The notes under the pieces were generated by a model. The model was not told where the DNA came from and searched no databases. It saw only the letters and a list, made by a program, of their open reading frames with translations. Positions 1 through 6,077 of a stretch of DNA of 7,335 nucleotides are shown here, piece by piece. The DNA is from an uncultured Collinsella sp. (GTDB taxonomy: Bacteria; Actinomycetota; Coriobacteriia; Coriobacteriales; Coriobacteriaceae). Made by a program: the position numbers and the translations under genes. The stretch lies in the NCBI GenBank assembly GCA_900754275.1, contig CAAECF010000120.1:1-7335 (forward strand). The letters are read 5' to 3'. Every line of letters begins with the position of its first letter. The first letter of the stretch is position 1.

Positions 1-1529
1 CCGCCGATGAGCTGGGGGTCGAGCGCGTGACGACGGCACGCGAGCTGACGGTCGACGAGATTGCGGCGCTATGTGCCACGGGCGTGCCCATCGAGGTATT
101 CTGCCACGGTGCGATTTGCATCGGCTATTCGGGGGCGTGCGAGTTCTCGGCCTTGCGGCGTGGGCGCTCGGCGATGCGCGGCGACTGCACGCAGCCGTGC
201 CGTCTGGCGTACGACCTAGTGGACGAGGCGGGGCAGAGTGTTGTTGCCGTCGAGGGAGACCGCCTGCTTTGTCCGCGTGACTATCTGGGTATCGCGCACC
301 TGCCCGAGCTTGTTGCCGCCGGCGTGGCATCGCTCAAGATCGAGGGGCGCATGAAGAATCCCGATTACGTATTCAACGTGGTGAGGGTGTGGCGTCGGGC
401 ACTCGATATGCTGTGCGACGGCGCGTGGGACTCCGGTGCCGTGGAAGAGCTTGAACGCGAGCTGGGAAGGTCGTTTAACCGTGGGTTTACCGATGCTTAC
501 CTGCGGGGTCGTTCGGGTGCCGAGCTCATGAGCTTTGAGCGCGCGATCAACCAGGGCGTGCGCGTGGGCCACTTGGTGGCGGTGGGTCACGAAGAGGTGA
601 CGGTTGAGCTTGATGCCGCCGTGGCGGCGGGCGATACGCTCGAAATCCGATTTTACCCGGGTGCCGACGCGCGTCCCGATGTGCCCAAGCGCTGGCCACA
701 GGTGCCTTGCCCCGTGGATGCCGCTGCGGGGGAGCGCATCGTCGTGCATTGCAAACGTAAGGTGGACGCGGGCTGCGAGGTCTATCTGATTCGCAGCGCC
801 GGCGTGTTGGATCAGACGGCGGCGGTGTTGGAGCGCATGCGGGCCGAGGCGGATGCGATTGCGCCCGTTGCGCGTGCCGTTGAGGTGCTGCCCTTTGAGG
901 GCGCTGCGGTGGATGGCGGTGCGTCGACGGAGTTGGTGGGGTCGGCGGGGCCGGCAAAGCGCGAGGATTTTGCTCGTATGGTCTTTGCCTGGGAGCTGAT
1001 GGATGTGGGTCCGCGCGATGAGCGAGATCTGTCCGATACAACGGTGGTGCTCGACGAAGTGTGCCGCGCGGGCGACGCCGAGCGGACTCGGGCGCTTATG
1101 CAGCGTGCCGGGCGCGTCGTCTGCCGCAATCTGGGACAAGTGGCGATGGCCCGCGAGCTGGGCACAACGTTTGACGTGGCGGCGCCGGTGTTCTGTGCCA
1201 ATCGGGCCACGCTTACCTGGCTGCGCGGACTCGGTGCGGGGCGGGTGTGCTTGTCGGCCGAGTTGCTCGGCAATGATGCGGAGCGTGTTGCCGAACTTGC
1301 CGCTTGCCCCGGTGTCTTGGGGCCTGTCGATGCCGACCGTCCCGAGCTCATGGTGTGCGAGCACTGCTTGCTGACTGCCGAGGGCGCCTGCGCCACGGAT
1401 GCAACGGGGCAGGTCCGTTGCCGTGACTGCTCGCGCCGTCAGCAGGCGCGCTTTTTGGTCGAACGTGACGGCACGCGTTTGCCGGTCGTTATCGACGCGT
1501 GCGGCAGGACGAGGATTTTCCTGTCGTAG
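1..1529 (+). CDS. U32 family protein (peptidase U32 / RNA hydroxylase-like), 5' partial
   Basis: The frame is open to the left edge, so the N-terminus lies outside the window; 508 codons are visible from position 3, and the GTG at 27 is only an internal codon. Residues 31-49 carry the U32 signature, E-x-F-x-x-G-A-x-C with G-x-C and a final S. Together with RGDCTQPCR it supplies four cysteines (39, 46, 62, 66) of the kind that hold an iron-sulfur cluster in characterised U32 proteins. SLKIEGRMKNPDYV and FNRGFTDAYL further along are typical of the family core and of the domain that follows it. A second cysteine group (452, 455, 463, 473, 476) lies near the end. Family members RlhA and TrhP take part in 23S rRNA and tRNA hydroxylation, whereas older annotations say collagenase-like protease. 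An RNA-modifying role is my inference; which homologue this is cannot be decided here. The stop at 1527-1529 follows a usual domain end (GRTRIFLS), so the 3' end looks natural. Confidence 0.88.
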   Translation, partial: ADELGVERVTTARELTVDEIAALCATGVPIEVFCHGAICIGYSGACEFSALRRGRSAMRGDCTQPCRLAYDLVDEAGQSVVAVEGDRLLCPRDYLGIAHLPELVAAGVASLKIEGRMKNPDYVFNVVRVWRRALDMLCDGAWDSGAVEELERELGRSFNRGFTDAYLRGRSGAELMSFERAINQGVRVGHLVAVGHEEVTVELDAAVAAGDTLEIRFYPGADARPDVPKRWPQVPCPVDAAAGERIVVHCKRKVDAGCEVYLIRSAGVLDQTAAVLERMRAEADAIAPVARAVEVLPFEGAAVDGGASTELVGSAGPAKREDFARMVFAWELMDVGPRDERDLSDTTVVLDEVCRAGDAERTRALMQRAGRVVCRNLGQVAMARELGTTFDVAAPVFCANRATLTWLRGLGAGRVCLSAELLGNDAERVAELAACPGVLGPVDADRPELMVCEHCLLTAEGACATDATGQVRCRDCSRRQQARFLVERDGTRLPVVIDACGRTRIFLS

Positions 1530-1552
1530 GTGCCGCGTCGCGCTGTTTTGGT

Positions 1553-1620
1553 TATTATTAGTGGGTTTATGAACTTCCAGCACCGCCGTATCCGGTGAGG
1601 GTGCTATAGCAAAAGGAGGA
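1553..1620 (+). promoter_or_regulatory. tyrS leader: possible -10 box, small hairpin and strong Shine-Dalgarno
   Basis: The 97-bp gap before tyrS has a TATTAT at 1553-1558, one base from the -10 consensus, but no convincing -35 at the right distance, so the promoter is tentative. A 5-bp inverted repeat (CACCG 1581-1585, CGGTG 1593-1597) lies downstream. AGGAGG at 1614-1619 is a near-perfect ribosome binding site 7 nt before the ATG and fixes the tyrS start. The leader is too short for a T-box, and no terminator is visible after the U32 gene, so read-through from it is possible. Confidence 0.4.
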
Positions 1621-1626
1621 TACCCA

Positions 1627-2838
1627 ATGCTGTCTGTTGACGAGCAAATGCGTATCATCACCTCGGGTGCAGCGCAGATCGTCCCCGAGGCCGACCTTCG
1701 CAAGAAGCTTGAGAAGGGCGAGCCCCTCAACATCAAGCTCGGCGTCGATCCCACCAGCCCCGACCTGCACCTGGGCCATGCCGTGCCCCTGCGCAAGATG
1801 CGTCAGTTCCAGGACCTGGGCCACAACGTCACCCTTATCATCGGCAACGGCACTGCGCTGATCGGCGACCCCTCGGGCAAGAACTCCACCCGCCCGCAGC
1901 TTTCGCAGGAGCAGATCGAGGCCAACGCCGAGACCTACGTGAGCCAGGCCATGAAGATCCTGGACCCCGAGAAGACCACCATCGTGCACAACGGCGACTG
2001 GATCCTTTCGATGGACCTGGCCGGCCTGCTGCAGGTGTGCTCCAAGTTCACCGTCGCCCGCATCCTCGAGCGCGACGACTTTACCAAGCGCTACCAGTCC
2101 CAGACGCCGATTGCCCTGCACGAGTTCCTGTACCCTGTGATGCAGGCCTTCGACTCCGTGCAGATCAAGGCCGACGTCGAGATGGGCGGCACCGACCAGC
2201 TCTTTAACCTGCTCGCCGGCCGCGAGCTCATGGAGAAGATGGGCATGGAACCGCAGATCGCGCTCACCATGCCGCTGCTCGAGGGCACCGACGGCGTCCG
2301 TAAGATGTCCAAGTCCTACGGTAACTACATCGGCCTGACCGATGCTCCCAAGGATATGTTCGGCAAGACCATGTCCATCCCCGACGAGATGATTGGCAAG
2401 TACTATCGTCTGGCCAGTTCGCTCACCCCGGCCGAGGTCGACAAGATCGATGCCGCCCTGGCCGATGGCTCCGCCGACCCCTACGAGCTCAAGCGCGCTC
2501 TAGGCCGCGACCTGTGCGACACCTACCACGGTGCTGGCGCCGGCGACGAGGCTCAGGCCGAGTTCGACCGTGTGTTCAAGGAGGGCCAGCTTGCCGACTT
2601 CCCCGAGAAGCACGTTGAGCTGACCGTCAACGACGAGGGCCAGATTTACCTCGCTGGCCTGCTCAAGGACCTGGGCCTTTCGGCCAGCGCCGGTCAGGCC
2701 CGCCGCGACATCGACGGCGGCGGCGTCAAGATCAACGGCAAGGCTGTGGCTCCCAAGAGCTACAACATCGATCCGAGCGCCCTCAAGCTGGGCGACACCC
2801 TCTCCGTGGGCAAGCGCAAGGGCTTTAAGTTGGTCTAA
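1627..2838 (+). CDS. tyrS: Tyrosyl-tRNA synthetase (TyrZ-like type)
   Basis: Cytoplasmic class I aminoacyl-tRNA synthetase that activates tyrosine with ATP and charges tRNA-Tyr. The 403-residue product is complete. It has the HIGH-type motif HLGH at residues 48-51 within LGVDPTSPDLHLGHAVPL, the class I KMSKS loop at 226-230, and the conserved stretches IGDPSGKNSTRP and MGGTDQLFN in the catalytic core. A C-terminal S4-like RNA-binding domain covers roughly residues 341-400 (GQARRDIDGGGVKING). The sequence resembles the TyrZ branch more than the E. coli TyrS branch, judged from remembered motifs. Codons end strongly in C or G, more so than in the U32 gene upstream, as expected for a highly expressed gene. 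The ATG is set by AGGAGG 7 nt upstream. It sits alone, ending in an intrinsic terminator 27 nt after the stop. Confidence 0.97.
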   Translation: MLSVDEQMRIITSGAAQIVPEADLRKKLEKGEPLNIKLGVDPTSPDLHLGHAVPLRKMRQFQDLGHNVTLIIGNGTALIGDPSGKNSTRPQLSQEQIEANAETYVSQAMKILDPEKTTIVHNGDWILSMDLAGLLQVCSKFTVARILERDDFTKRYQSQTPIALHEFLYPVMQAFDSVQIKADVEMGGTDQLFNLLAGRELMEKMGMEPQIALTMPLLEGTDGVRKMSKSYGNYIGLTDAPKDMFGKTMSIPDEMIGKYYRLASSLTPAEVDKIDAALADGSADPYELKRALGRDLCDTYHGAGAGDEAQAEFDRVFKEGQLADFPEKHVELTVNDEGQIYLAGLLKDLGLSASAGQARRDIDGGGVKINGKAVAPKSYNIDPSALKLGDTLSVGKRKGFKLV

Positions 2839-2865
2839 CGAGCGAGTTGACCTCACAAGTGCAAT

Positions 2866-2901
2866 AAGGCCGCAGCCGGGAATCCCGACTGCGGCCTTTT
2901 T
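2866..2901 (+). terminator. Intrinsic terminator of tyrS
   Basis: Inverted repeat AAGGCCGCAG (2866-2875) and CTGCGGCCTT (2889-2898), extended inside by CGGG/CCCG across a single C/A mismatch with an AAT loop, then TTTTT (2897-2901). It is a textbook Rho-independent terminator directly downstream of the tyrS stop. Confidence 0.95.
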
Positions 2902-2910
2902 GGTTGCGAC

Positions 2911-2933
2911 GATCCCTTGGGGACGGAGGGATC
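2911..2933. repeat. Small palindrome with a TTGGGGAC core
   Basis: GATCCCT (2911-2917) and AGGGATC (2927-2933) form a 7-bp inverted repeat whose centre holds TGGGGACGG. The GGGGAC core recurs in the other gaps of this window (about 4911, 5894, 5922, 5956 on the minus strand, and 5991 as GGGAC). It has no T tract, so it is not an obvious terminator. Confidence 0.55.
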
Positions 2934-2963
2934 ATTTGGCGGTGCCGTTAAGCGGAAGGGGTG

Positions 2964-2992
2964 TTAGCGGGACTTTCTTTTTGGCATACAAT
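2964..2992 (+). promoter_or_regulatory. Predicted promoter of ade
   Basis: TACAAT at 2987-2992 matches five of six -10 bases. The -35 hexamer TTAGCG at 2964-2969 is weak (three of six) at the ideal 17-bp spacing. Transcription would start near 2999. Two similar octamer-like copies, GTTAAGCGG (2947-2955) and GTTAGCGG (2963-2970), overlap or flank the -35 and could be an operator; that is inference. Confidence 0.5.
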
Positions 2993-3004
2993 GGCTATTG
3001 GCTT

Positions 3005-3040
3005 GCTGCGGTGAAGGTCTGTCCGCTCCGCAGCTTTTTT
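3005..3040 (+). terminator. Terminator-like hairpin in the ade leader (candidate attenuator)
   Basis: GCTGCGG (3005-3011) pairs perfectly with CCGCAGC (3028-3034), followed at once by TTTTTT (3035-3040). It lies between the predicted promoter and the ade ribosome binding site, so it would stop transcription inside the leader. GCGG at 3008-3011 can also pair with CCGC at 3023-3026, giving an alternative stem. No purine riboswitch core is recognisable in the roughly 60-nt leader. An attenuator role is inference. Confidence 0.55.
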
Positions 3041-3048
3041 CTACGGTT

Positions 3049-3055
3049 AAAGGAG
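3049..3055 (+). promoter_or_regulatory. Ribosome binding site fixing the ade start
   Basis: AAAGGAG ends 5 nt before the ATG at 3061. It rules out the in-frame TTG at 2998, which would translate through the leader hairpin and adds 21 residues with no family resemblance. Confidence 0.85.
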
Positions 3056-3060
3056 TATGT

Positions 3061-4881
3061 ATGTCCGTTGAGGTCATGAGGTCTGTGATCGATGCTGCCG
3101 AGGGGCGCGTGCCCGTCGACACGCTGTTTACCAATGCGCAGATCGTCGACGTGTATGGCCAGCGTGTGGCGCCCGGTAGCGTTGCCGTCAAGGACGGTGT
3201 GATCGTCGGCGTGCTCTACGATGGTCGCGACGATGCTGCTGGCACCTACGAGGCAACTGAGGTCATCGACTGCCAGGGTCGCTATCTCGCTCCCGGTTTT
3301 ATTGACGGGCATTTGCATATCGAGTCCTCGAACATCCGTCCCGCCGAGTATGCTCGCATGGCCGCGACGCGCGGTACTACCACCGCCATTGCCGACAGCC
3401 ACGAGATTGCCAATGTTGCCGGTCTCGACGGCTTGCGCTTTATGATCGAGGACGGCCGCCGCGCACCCATCTCCATCAAGTACATGATGCCTTCGTGCGT
3501 GCCCGCGCTGCCCGACGAGCAGGCCGGTGCCGTTATTTCGGCTGCCGATATGCAGGCGTTTTTTGCCGAGCATCCGGGCGATGTCTTTGGCCTGGGCGAA
3601 ATGATGAACCTTCCGGGCGTTTTTATGGCCGATCCCGAGACCTGTGCTCGCATCGATGCCGCTAACCAGACGCCGTCCAAGCAAGTCGACGGTCATGCGC
3701 CGCTCGTTGCCGGCAAGGACCTCAATGCCTATGCCGCGGCGGGTATTATCGCCGACCACGAGTCGACGATTCCCGAGGAGGCGCTCGATAAACTGTCCCG
3801 CGGCATGTATGTGATGCTGCGCGAAGGTACGTGTAGCCACGACTTGGCCAACCTGTCGCCGATGCTGCTAGAGAATCCCGCGCGCGCCCGCCGCTGCTGC
3901 TTCGCGACCGACGACCGCGCCCCTTCCGATGCGCTTGCGACCGGCATGATCGACAATGCCTGCCGCGCGGCTATCGAGGCCGGCATCGACCCCGTGGTCG
4001 CTATCTCTATGGCGTCCCTCTCCACGGCCGAGGCGTTTGGCCTGGACCACGGTTGCCGCGACCCACACGAGCTGCGTGGTGCGATTGCCCCGGGCAAGCG
4101 TGCCGACCTGCTGGTGCTCAACGACCTGACGTTTGCCACGGCTCCGCATCGCGTGTATGCCGCCGGCGCGCTCGTGGCACAGGACGGCACTTTTGTGGGC
4201 GAGATTGCACCCGAGATGGCCGAGGTCGCGGCCCTTGCCGATGAGCTACGCGCCTCCGTTAAGCTGCCGAAGCTTTCGCTCGACGTATTCGACTATGCCT
4301 TTAAGCCGGGCGAGGCCGTGATTGACGTGGTGCCGGGCAAGGCCATCACGGGCATGGTTCGCCCCAAGAACACCGAGGGCCTGCGCCGCATTATGCTGAT
4401 TGAGCGCCATGGCCGCGGCGTGTCGCTGCAGGCCGAGGGCGCCGACGGCGACGGCCCCGCTGGCCTGGGCCTGGTCGGCAAGCATATCGGTCGCGGCTGG
4501 GTGCGCGGCTTTACCATCACCGGTGGCGCCATTGCCTCCACGATCGGCCACGACTCGCACAACGTGTGCGTGGTGGGCGACAATGCGGCGGATATGATGG
4601 CTGCCGTTGAGGCCGTGGGCCAGGGCGGCCACGTGCTGGTGCGCAACGGCGAGGTCGTGGCGCGCATTCCGCTGGCGCTCGGCGGCCTGATGAGCGAGGG
4701 CGCTGCCGAAGACGTTGCGGCGCAGCACGACGACTTTATGGTCAAGGCGCGCGCCATGGGCATCGAGCCGCCGCTCGACCCCATCATGGGCATCATCTTC
4801 CTGCCCCTGCCGGTGATCCCGACGCTCCGCATCCGTCCCGAGGGCATGTTCGACGTCACAACCTTCACCTACGCCGACTAG
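3061..4881 (+). CDS. ade: Adenine deaminase
   Basis: Amidohydrolase-superfamily enzyme converting adenine to hypoxanthine and ammonia in purine salvage, in the cytoplasm. The 606-residue product is slightly longer than the Bacillus and E. coli enzymes (about 580-590). The metal-site motifs are all present: PGFIDGHLHIESS with H84, H86 and E88, then DSHEIANV (H114, E115), GLGEMMN (E180), DGHAPL (H212), ADHE (H233) and TDDR (D284, D285). The C-terminal half has the adenine-deaminase-specific segments GAIAPGKRADLLVLNDL, GAIASTIGHDSHNVCVVG (ending near residue 507) and FLPLPVIPTLRI, which separates it from dihydroorotases and other amidohydrolases. It appears to be a single-gene unit with its own promoter and a leader hairpin, which suggests regulated expression, perhaps by purine supply (inference). 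No terminator is obvious after the stop. Confidence 0.96.
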   Translation: MSVEVMRSVIDAAEGRVPVDTLFTNAQIVDVYGQRVAPGSVAVKDGVIVGVLYDGRDDAAGTYEATEVIDCQGRYLAPGFIDGHLHIESSNIRPAEYARMAATRGTTTAIADSHEIANVAGLDGLRFMIEDGRRAPISIKYMMPSCVPALPDEQAGAVISAADMQAFFAEHPGDVFGLGEMMNLPGVFMADPETCARIDAANQTPSKQVDGHAPLVAGKDLNAYAAAGIIADHESTIPEEALDKLSRGMYVMLREGTCSHDLANLSPMLLENPARARRCCFATDDRAPSDALATGMIDNACRAAIEAGIDPVVAISMASLSTAEAFGLDHGCRDPHELRGAIAPGKRADLLVLNDLTFATAPHRVYAAGALVAQDGTFVGEIAPEMAEVAALADELRASVKLPKLSLDVFDYAFKPGEAVIDVVPGKAITGMVRPKNTEGLRRIMLIERHGRGVSLQAEGADGDGPAGLGLVGKHIGRGWVRGFTITGGAIASTIGHDSHNVCVVGDNAADMMAAVEAVGQGGHVLVRNGEVVARIPLALGGLMSEGAAEDVAAQHDDFMVKARAMGIEPPLDPIMGIIFLPLPVIPTLRIRPEGMFDVTTFTYAD

Positions 4882-4886
4882 TCATC

Positions 4887-4925
4887 AGGGACGTTCTTAA
4901 ACGACTAGCCGTTGGGGACACTCTT
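4887..4925 (+). repeat. Two GGGAC-type dispersed repeat units after ade
   Basis: AGGGACGTTCTT (4887-4898) and GTTGGGGACACTCTT (4911-4925) lie in the 209-bp ade-HAD gap. The second is an exact reverse complement of 5950-5964, on the other side of the HAD gene. The first resembles TTGGGGACGTTCCTT near 5894. No coding or terminator function is evident. Between 4926 and 4977 I see only an 8-bp palindrome, GTCGCGAC (4942-4949). Confidence 0.6.
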
Positions 4926-4977
4926 TGGCGGGCTGCCTGACGTCGCGACCGTGGGGCCTCTGGCGCGCGTGAGCTAT

Positions 4978-5004
4978 TTGCTAGGTCCATGTAACGTTTA
5001 TAAC
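4978..5004 (+). promoter_or_regulatory. Predicted promoter of the + strand HAD gene
   Basis: TATAAC at 4999-5004 is one base from the -10 consensus, and TTGCTA at 4978-4983 matches four of six -35 bases. Spacing is 15 bp, shorter than ideal. A start near 5011 would leave an 80-nt leader that begins about 10 nt before the long leader hairpin, which fits well. Confidence 0.5.
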
Positions 5005-5020
5005 TACGGGGTCTTATTCG

Positions 5021-5088
5021 AGCTCCCTTTGGGTACGGTGTTTTCAGATATACATCTGTTTTCACTACTAAGCCCGAAGGGAGCTTTT
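5021..5088 (+). promoter_or_regulatory. Long leader hairpin covering the HAD ribosome binding site (candidate cis-regulatory RNA or attenuator)
   Basis: AGCTCCCTTTGGG (5021-5033) pairs with CCCGAAGGGAGCT (5073-5085) over 13 pairs with one U-G wobble. Inside, GGTG (5037-5040) pairs with CACT (5063-5066, one wobble), and CAGAT (5045-5049) with ATCTG (5054-5058) around an ATAC loop. The two inner stems share one register, separated by a symmetric TTTT/TTTT internal loop. The 3' outer arm contains AAGGGAG (5077-5083), the Shine-Dalgarno 7 nt before the ATG, so the closed form would hide it. TTTT (5085-5088) follows the stem, so early termination is also possible. The same bases contain a direct repeat TGTTTTCA (5039-5046 and 5057-5064), which could instead be a protein operator. 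Confidence 0.6.
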
Positions 5089-5090
5089 CT

Positions 5091-5885
5091 ATGTTTAAAC
5101 TGATTGCATCCGATATGGACGGCACACTGCTTGACGAAAACGGCCAGGTGCCTCCCGAGACCTACGAACTGATTCTGGCGCTACACGAGCATGGCGTGCA
5201 TTTCGCCGCATCGTCAGGTCGTCGCTACGATCGCCTGTGCGAGTTCTTTGCGCCCGTTCGCGACAAGATGGACTTTGTCGCCGCTAACGGCGCCCAAGTC
5301 TACGCCGACGGTAAGATGGTAGACCGTGAGGTGTATTCCCACCTGGCGATTCGAAGGCTCGCCCAAGCCGTCAGGACGTTTCCCAATCTGCATCTTGCGC
5401 TCTTTGACCGAACCAAGTCCTTCCTGCTCGATGACGAGTGCAAGTTCGTGCGTGAGGTCGATAAGGACCTTCCCAATGCCGAGCGTATTTGGGAGCTGCC
5501 CGATCCCAGCGTAAATATCATCAAAGCGAGTATCTTTTGCGACGACAGTGCGGTTATGGACAGTGCGTACGTGCTACAGCGCGAACTTGGTCAGCTCTTT
5601 ACTTTTGCGCCTTCGGGCAACGCGTGGATCGATGCCATGCAGCCTGGTGTATCGAAGGCCTCGGGTATCGCGCAGCTCGCGGAGCATTACGGCATTGATC
5701 GCGACGAGGTCATAGCGTTTGGCGACTCGATGAACGACTACGAGATCATTCGCTTTGTCGGCACGGGCTGCGCGATGGAAAACGCGCGCCCCGCGCTTAA
5801 GGCGGTGGCCGATCGCGTGGTGGGTTGTAACCGCGACCACGCCGTCCAGCAGGAGCTCCGCCACGTTCTGGAGAGCCTCGCCTAA
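5091..5885 (+). CDS. Cof-type HAD-IIB family phosphatase
   Basis: Haloacid dehalogenase-superfamily hydrolase, probably a cytoplasmic Mg-dependent phosphatase of sugar phosphates, nucleotides or a similar small substrate; the substrate cannot be read from sequence. The 264-residue product is of normal family length. Motif I is DMDGT (D8 nucleophile, D10 acid/base), motif II SSGR (residues 41-44), motif III K189 in GVSKASGI, and motif IV GDSMND (211-216). The region between about 85 and 185 is the C2-type cap that decides substrate. All catalytic residues are present. The ATG is supported by AAGGGAG 7 nt upstream and by motif I lying at its usual distance from the N-terminus. The ribosome binding site is buried in a long leader hairpin. 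It converges on a second HAD-IIB gene about 190 bp downstream. Confidence 0.93.
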   Translation: MFKLIASDMDGTLLDENGQVPPETYELILALHEHGVHFAASSGRRYDRLCEFFAPVRDKMDFVAANGAQVYADGKMVDREVYSHLAIRRLAQAVRTFPNLHLALFDRTKSFLLDDECKFVREVDKDLPNAERIWELPDPSVNIIKASIFCDDSAVMDSAYVLQRELGQLFTFAPSGNAWIDAMQPGVSKASGIAQLAEHYGIDRDEVIAFGDSMNDYEIIRFVGTGCAMENARPALKAVADRVVGCNRDHAVQQELRHVLESLA

Positions 5886-5886
5886 T

Positions 5887-5917
5887 CCGGCAGTTGGGGA
5901 CGTTCCTTTTCTGCCGG
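5887..5917. repeat. Palindrome carrying a TTGGGGAC unit
   Basis: CCGGCAG (5887-5893) pairs with CTGCCGG (5911-5917) around a loop holding TTGGGGACGTTCC. It lies immediately after the + strand HAD stop and is not followed by a T run. The layout, a stem with GGGGAC in the loop, is like that at 2911-2933. Confidence 0.55.
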
Positions 5918-5919
5918 CA

Positions 5920-5945
5920 GCTGGGGACAGTCCTTGCAGCTTTTT
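5920..5945 (+). terminator. Possible terminator of the + strand HAD gene
   Basis: GCTG (5920-5923) pairs with CAGC (5937-5940), with an inner GGGA/TCCT pairing (5924-5927 with 5931-5934) and a two-base bulge, followed by TTTTT (5941-5945). The stem is imperfect and built on another GGGGAC unit, so termination is plausible but not certain. Confidence 0.45.
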
Positions 5946-5949
5946 CGCG

Positions 5950-5964
5950 AAGAGTGTCCCCAAC
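5950..5964 (-). repeat. Minus-strand copy of the 4911-4925 repeat
   Basis: AAGAGTGTCCCCAAC is the exact reverse complement of GTTGGGGACACTCTT at 4911-4925. The flanks are also related: CAGTAGTC here, read on the minus strand, against ACTAGCC there. The two copies therefore bracket the HAD gene in inverted orientation. Confidence 0.6.
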
Positions 5965-5978
5965 GACTACTGTGACTG

Positions 5979-6061
5979 GGGCAGCTAATTTGGGACGGGG
6001 CTATTTTAGCTACCCCACACAAGCGGGCAGCTAAAATAGCCCCGTCCCAAATTAGCTGCCC
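5979..6061. repeat. Perfect 33-bp inverted repeat between convergent genes
   Basis: Bases 5979-6011 are exactly complementary to 6029-6061. After one mismatch (6012/6028), CCC (6013-6015) and GGG (6025-6027) extend the stem, leaving a 9-nt loop. The arms contain TTTGGGACGGGG and TATTTTAGCT. No T tract follows on either strand, so it is not a classic intrinsic terminator, though such a stem could still stop or protect transcripts from both converging HAD genes. It resembles a REP-like or MITE-like palindromic unit. Confidence 0.85.
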
Positions 6062-6077
6062 TGCCGGGTTGCTGCTG

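Noticed and set aside
1530..1626. T-box riboswitch upstream of tyrS
   Set aside because: The gap is under 100 bp, has no terminator stem and no recognisable T-box sequence.
216..1796. Long minus-strand open frame (526 codons) across the U32 gene and the tyrS start
   Set aside because: It is antisense to two genes with clear family motifs, its translation is rich in R, H, P and A without recognisable domains, and it is a usual artefact of high-GC coding DNA.
2991..3014. Seven-codon leader peptide (ATG to TGA) ahead of the ade hairpin
   Set aside because: Its ATG overlaps the predicted -10 box, so it would not be in the transcript, and it has no ribosome binding site.
2998..3060. TTG start extending ade by 21 residues
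   Set aside because: It would translate through the leader hairpin and lacks a ribosome binding site; ATG 3061 has AAAGGAG at the right spacing.
2995..3840. Minus-strand open frame of 281 codons within ade
   Set aside because: Antisense to well-conserved adenine deaminase sequence, with no recognisable motif or ribosome binding site.
4875..4908. CGACTAG direct repeat (4875-4881 and 4902-4908) as a target duplication of an inserted element
   Set aside because: The first copy is the end of the ade coding sequence, the repeat is only 7 bp, and the intervening 20 bp has no element features; chance cannot be excluded.
4912..5103. 63-codon open frame across the ade-HAD gap
   Set aside because: It overlaps the promoter and leader of the HAD gene, has no ribosome binding site, and its content is repeat sequence.
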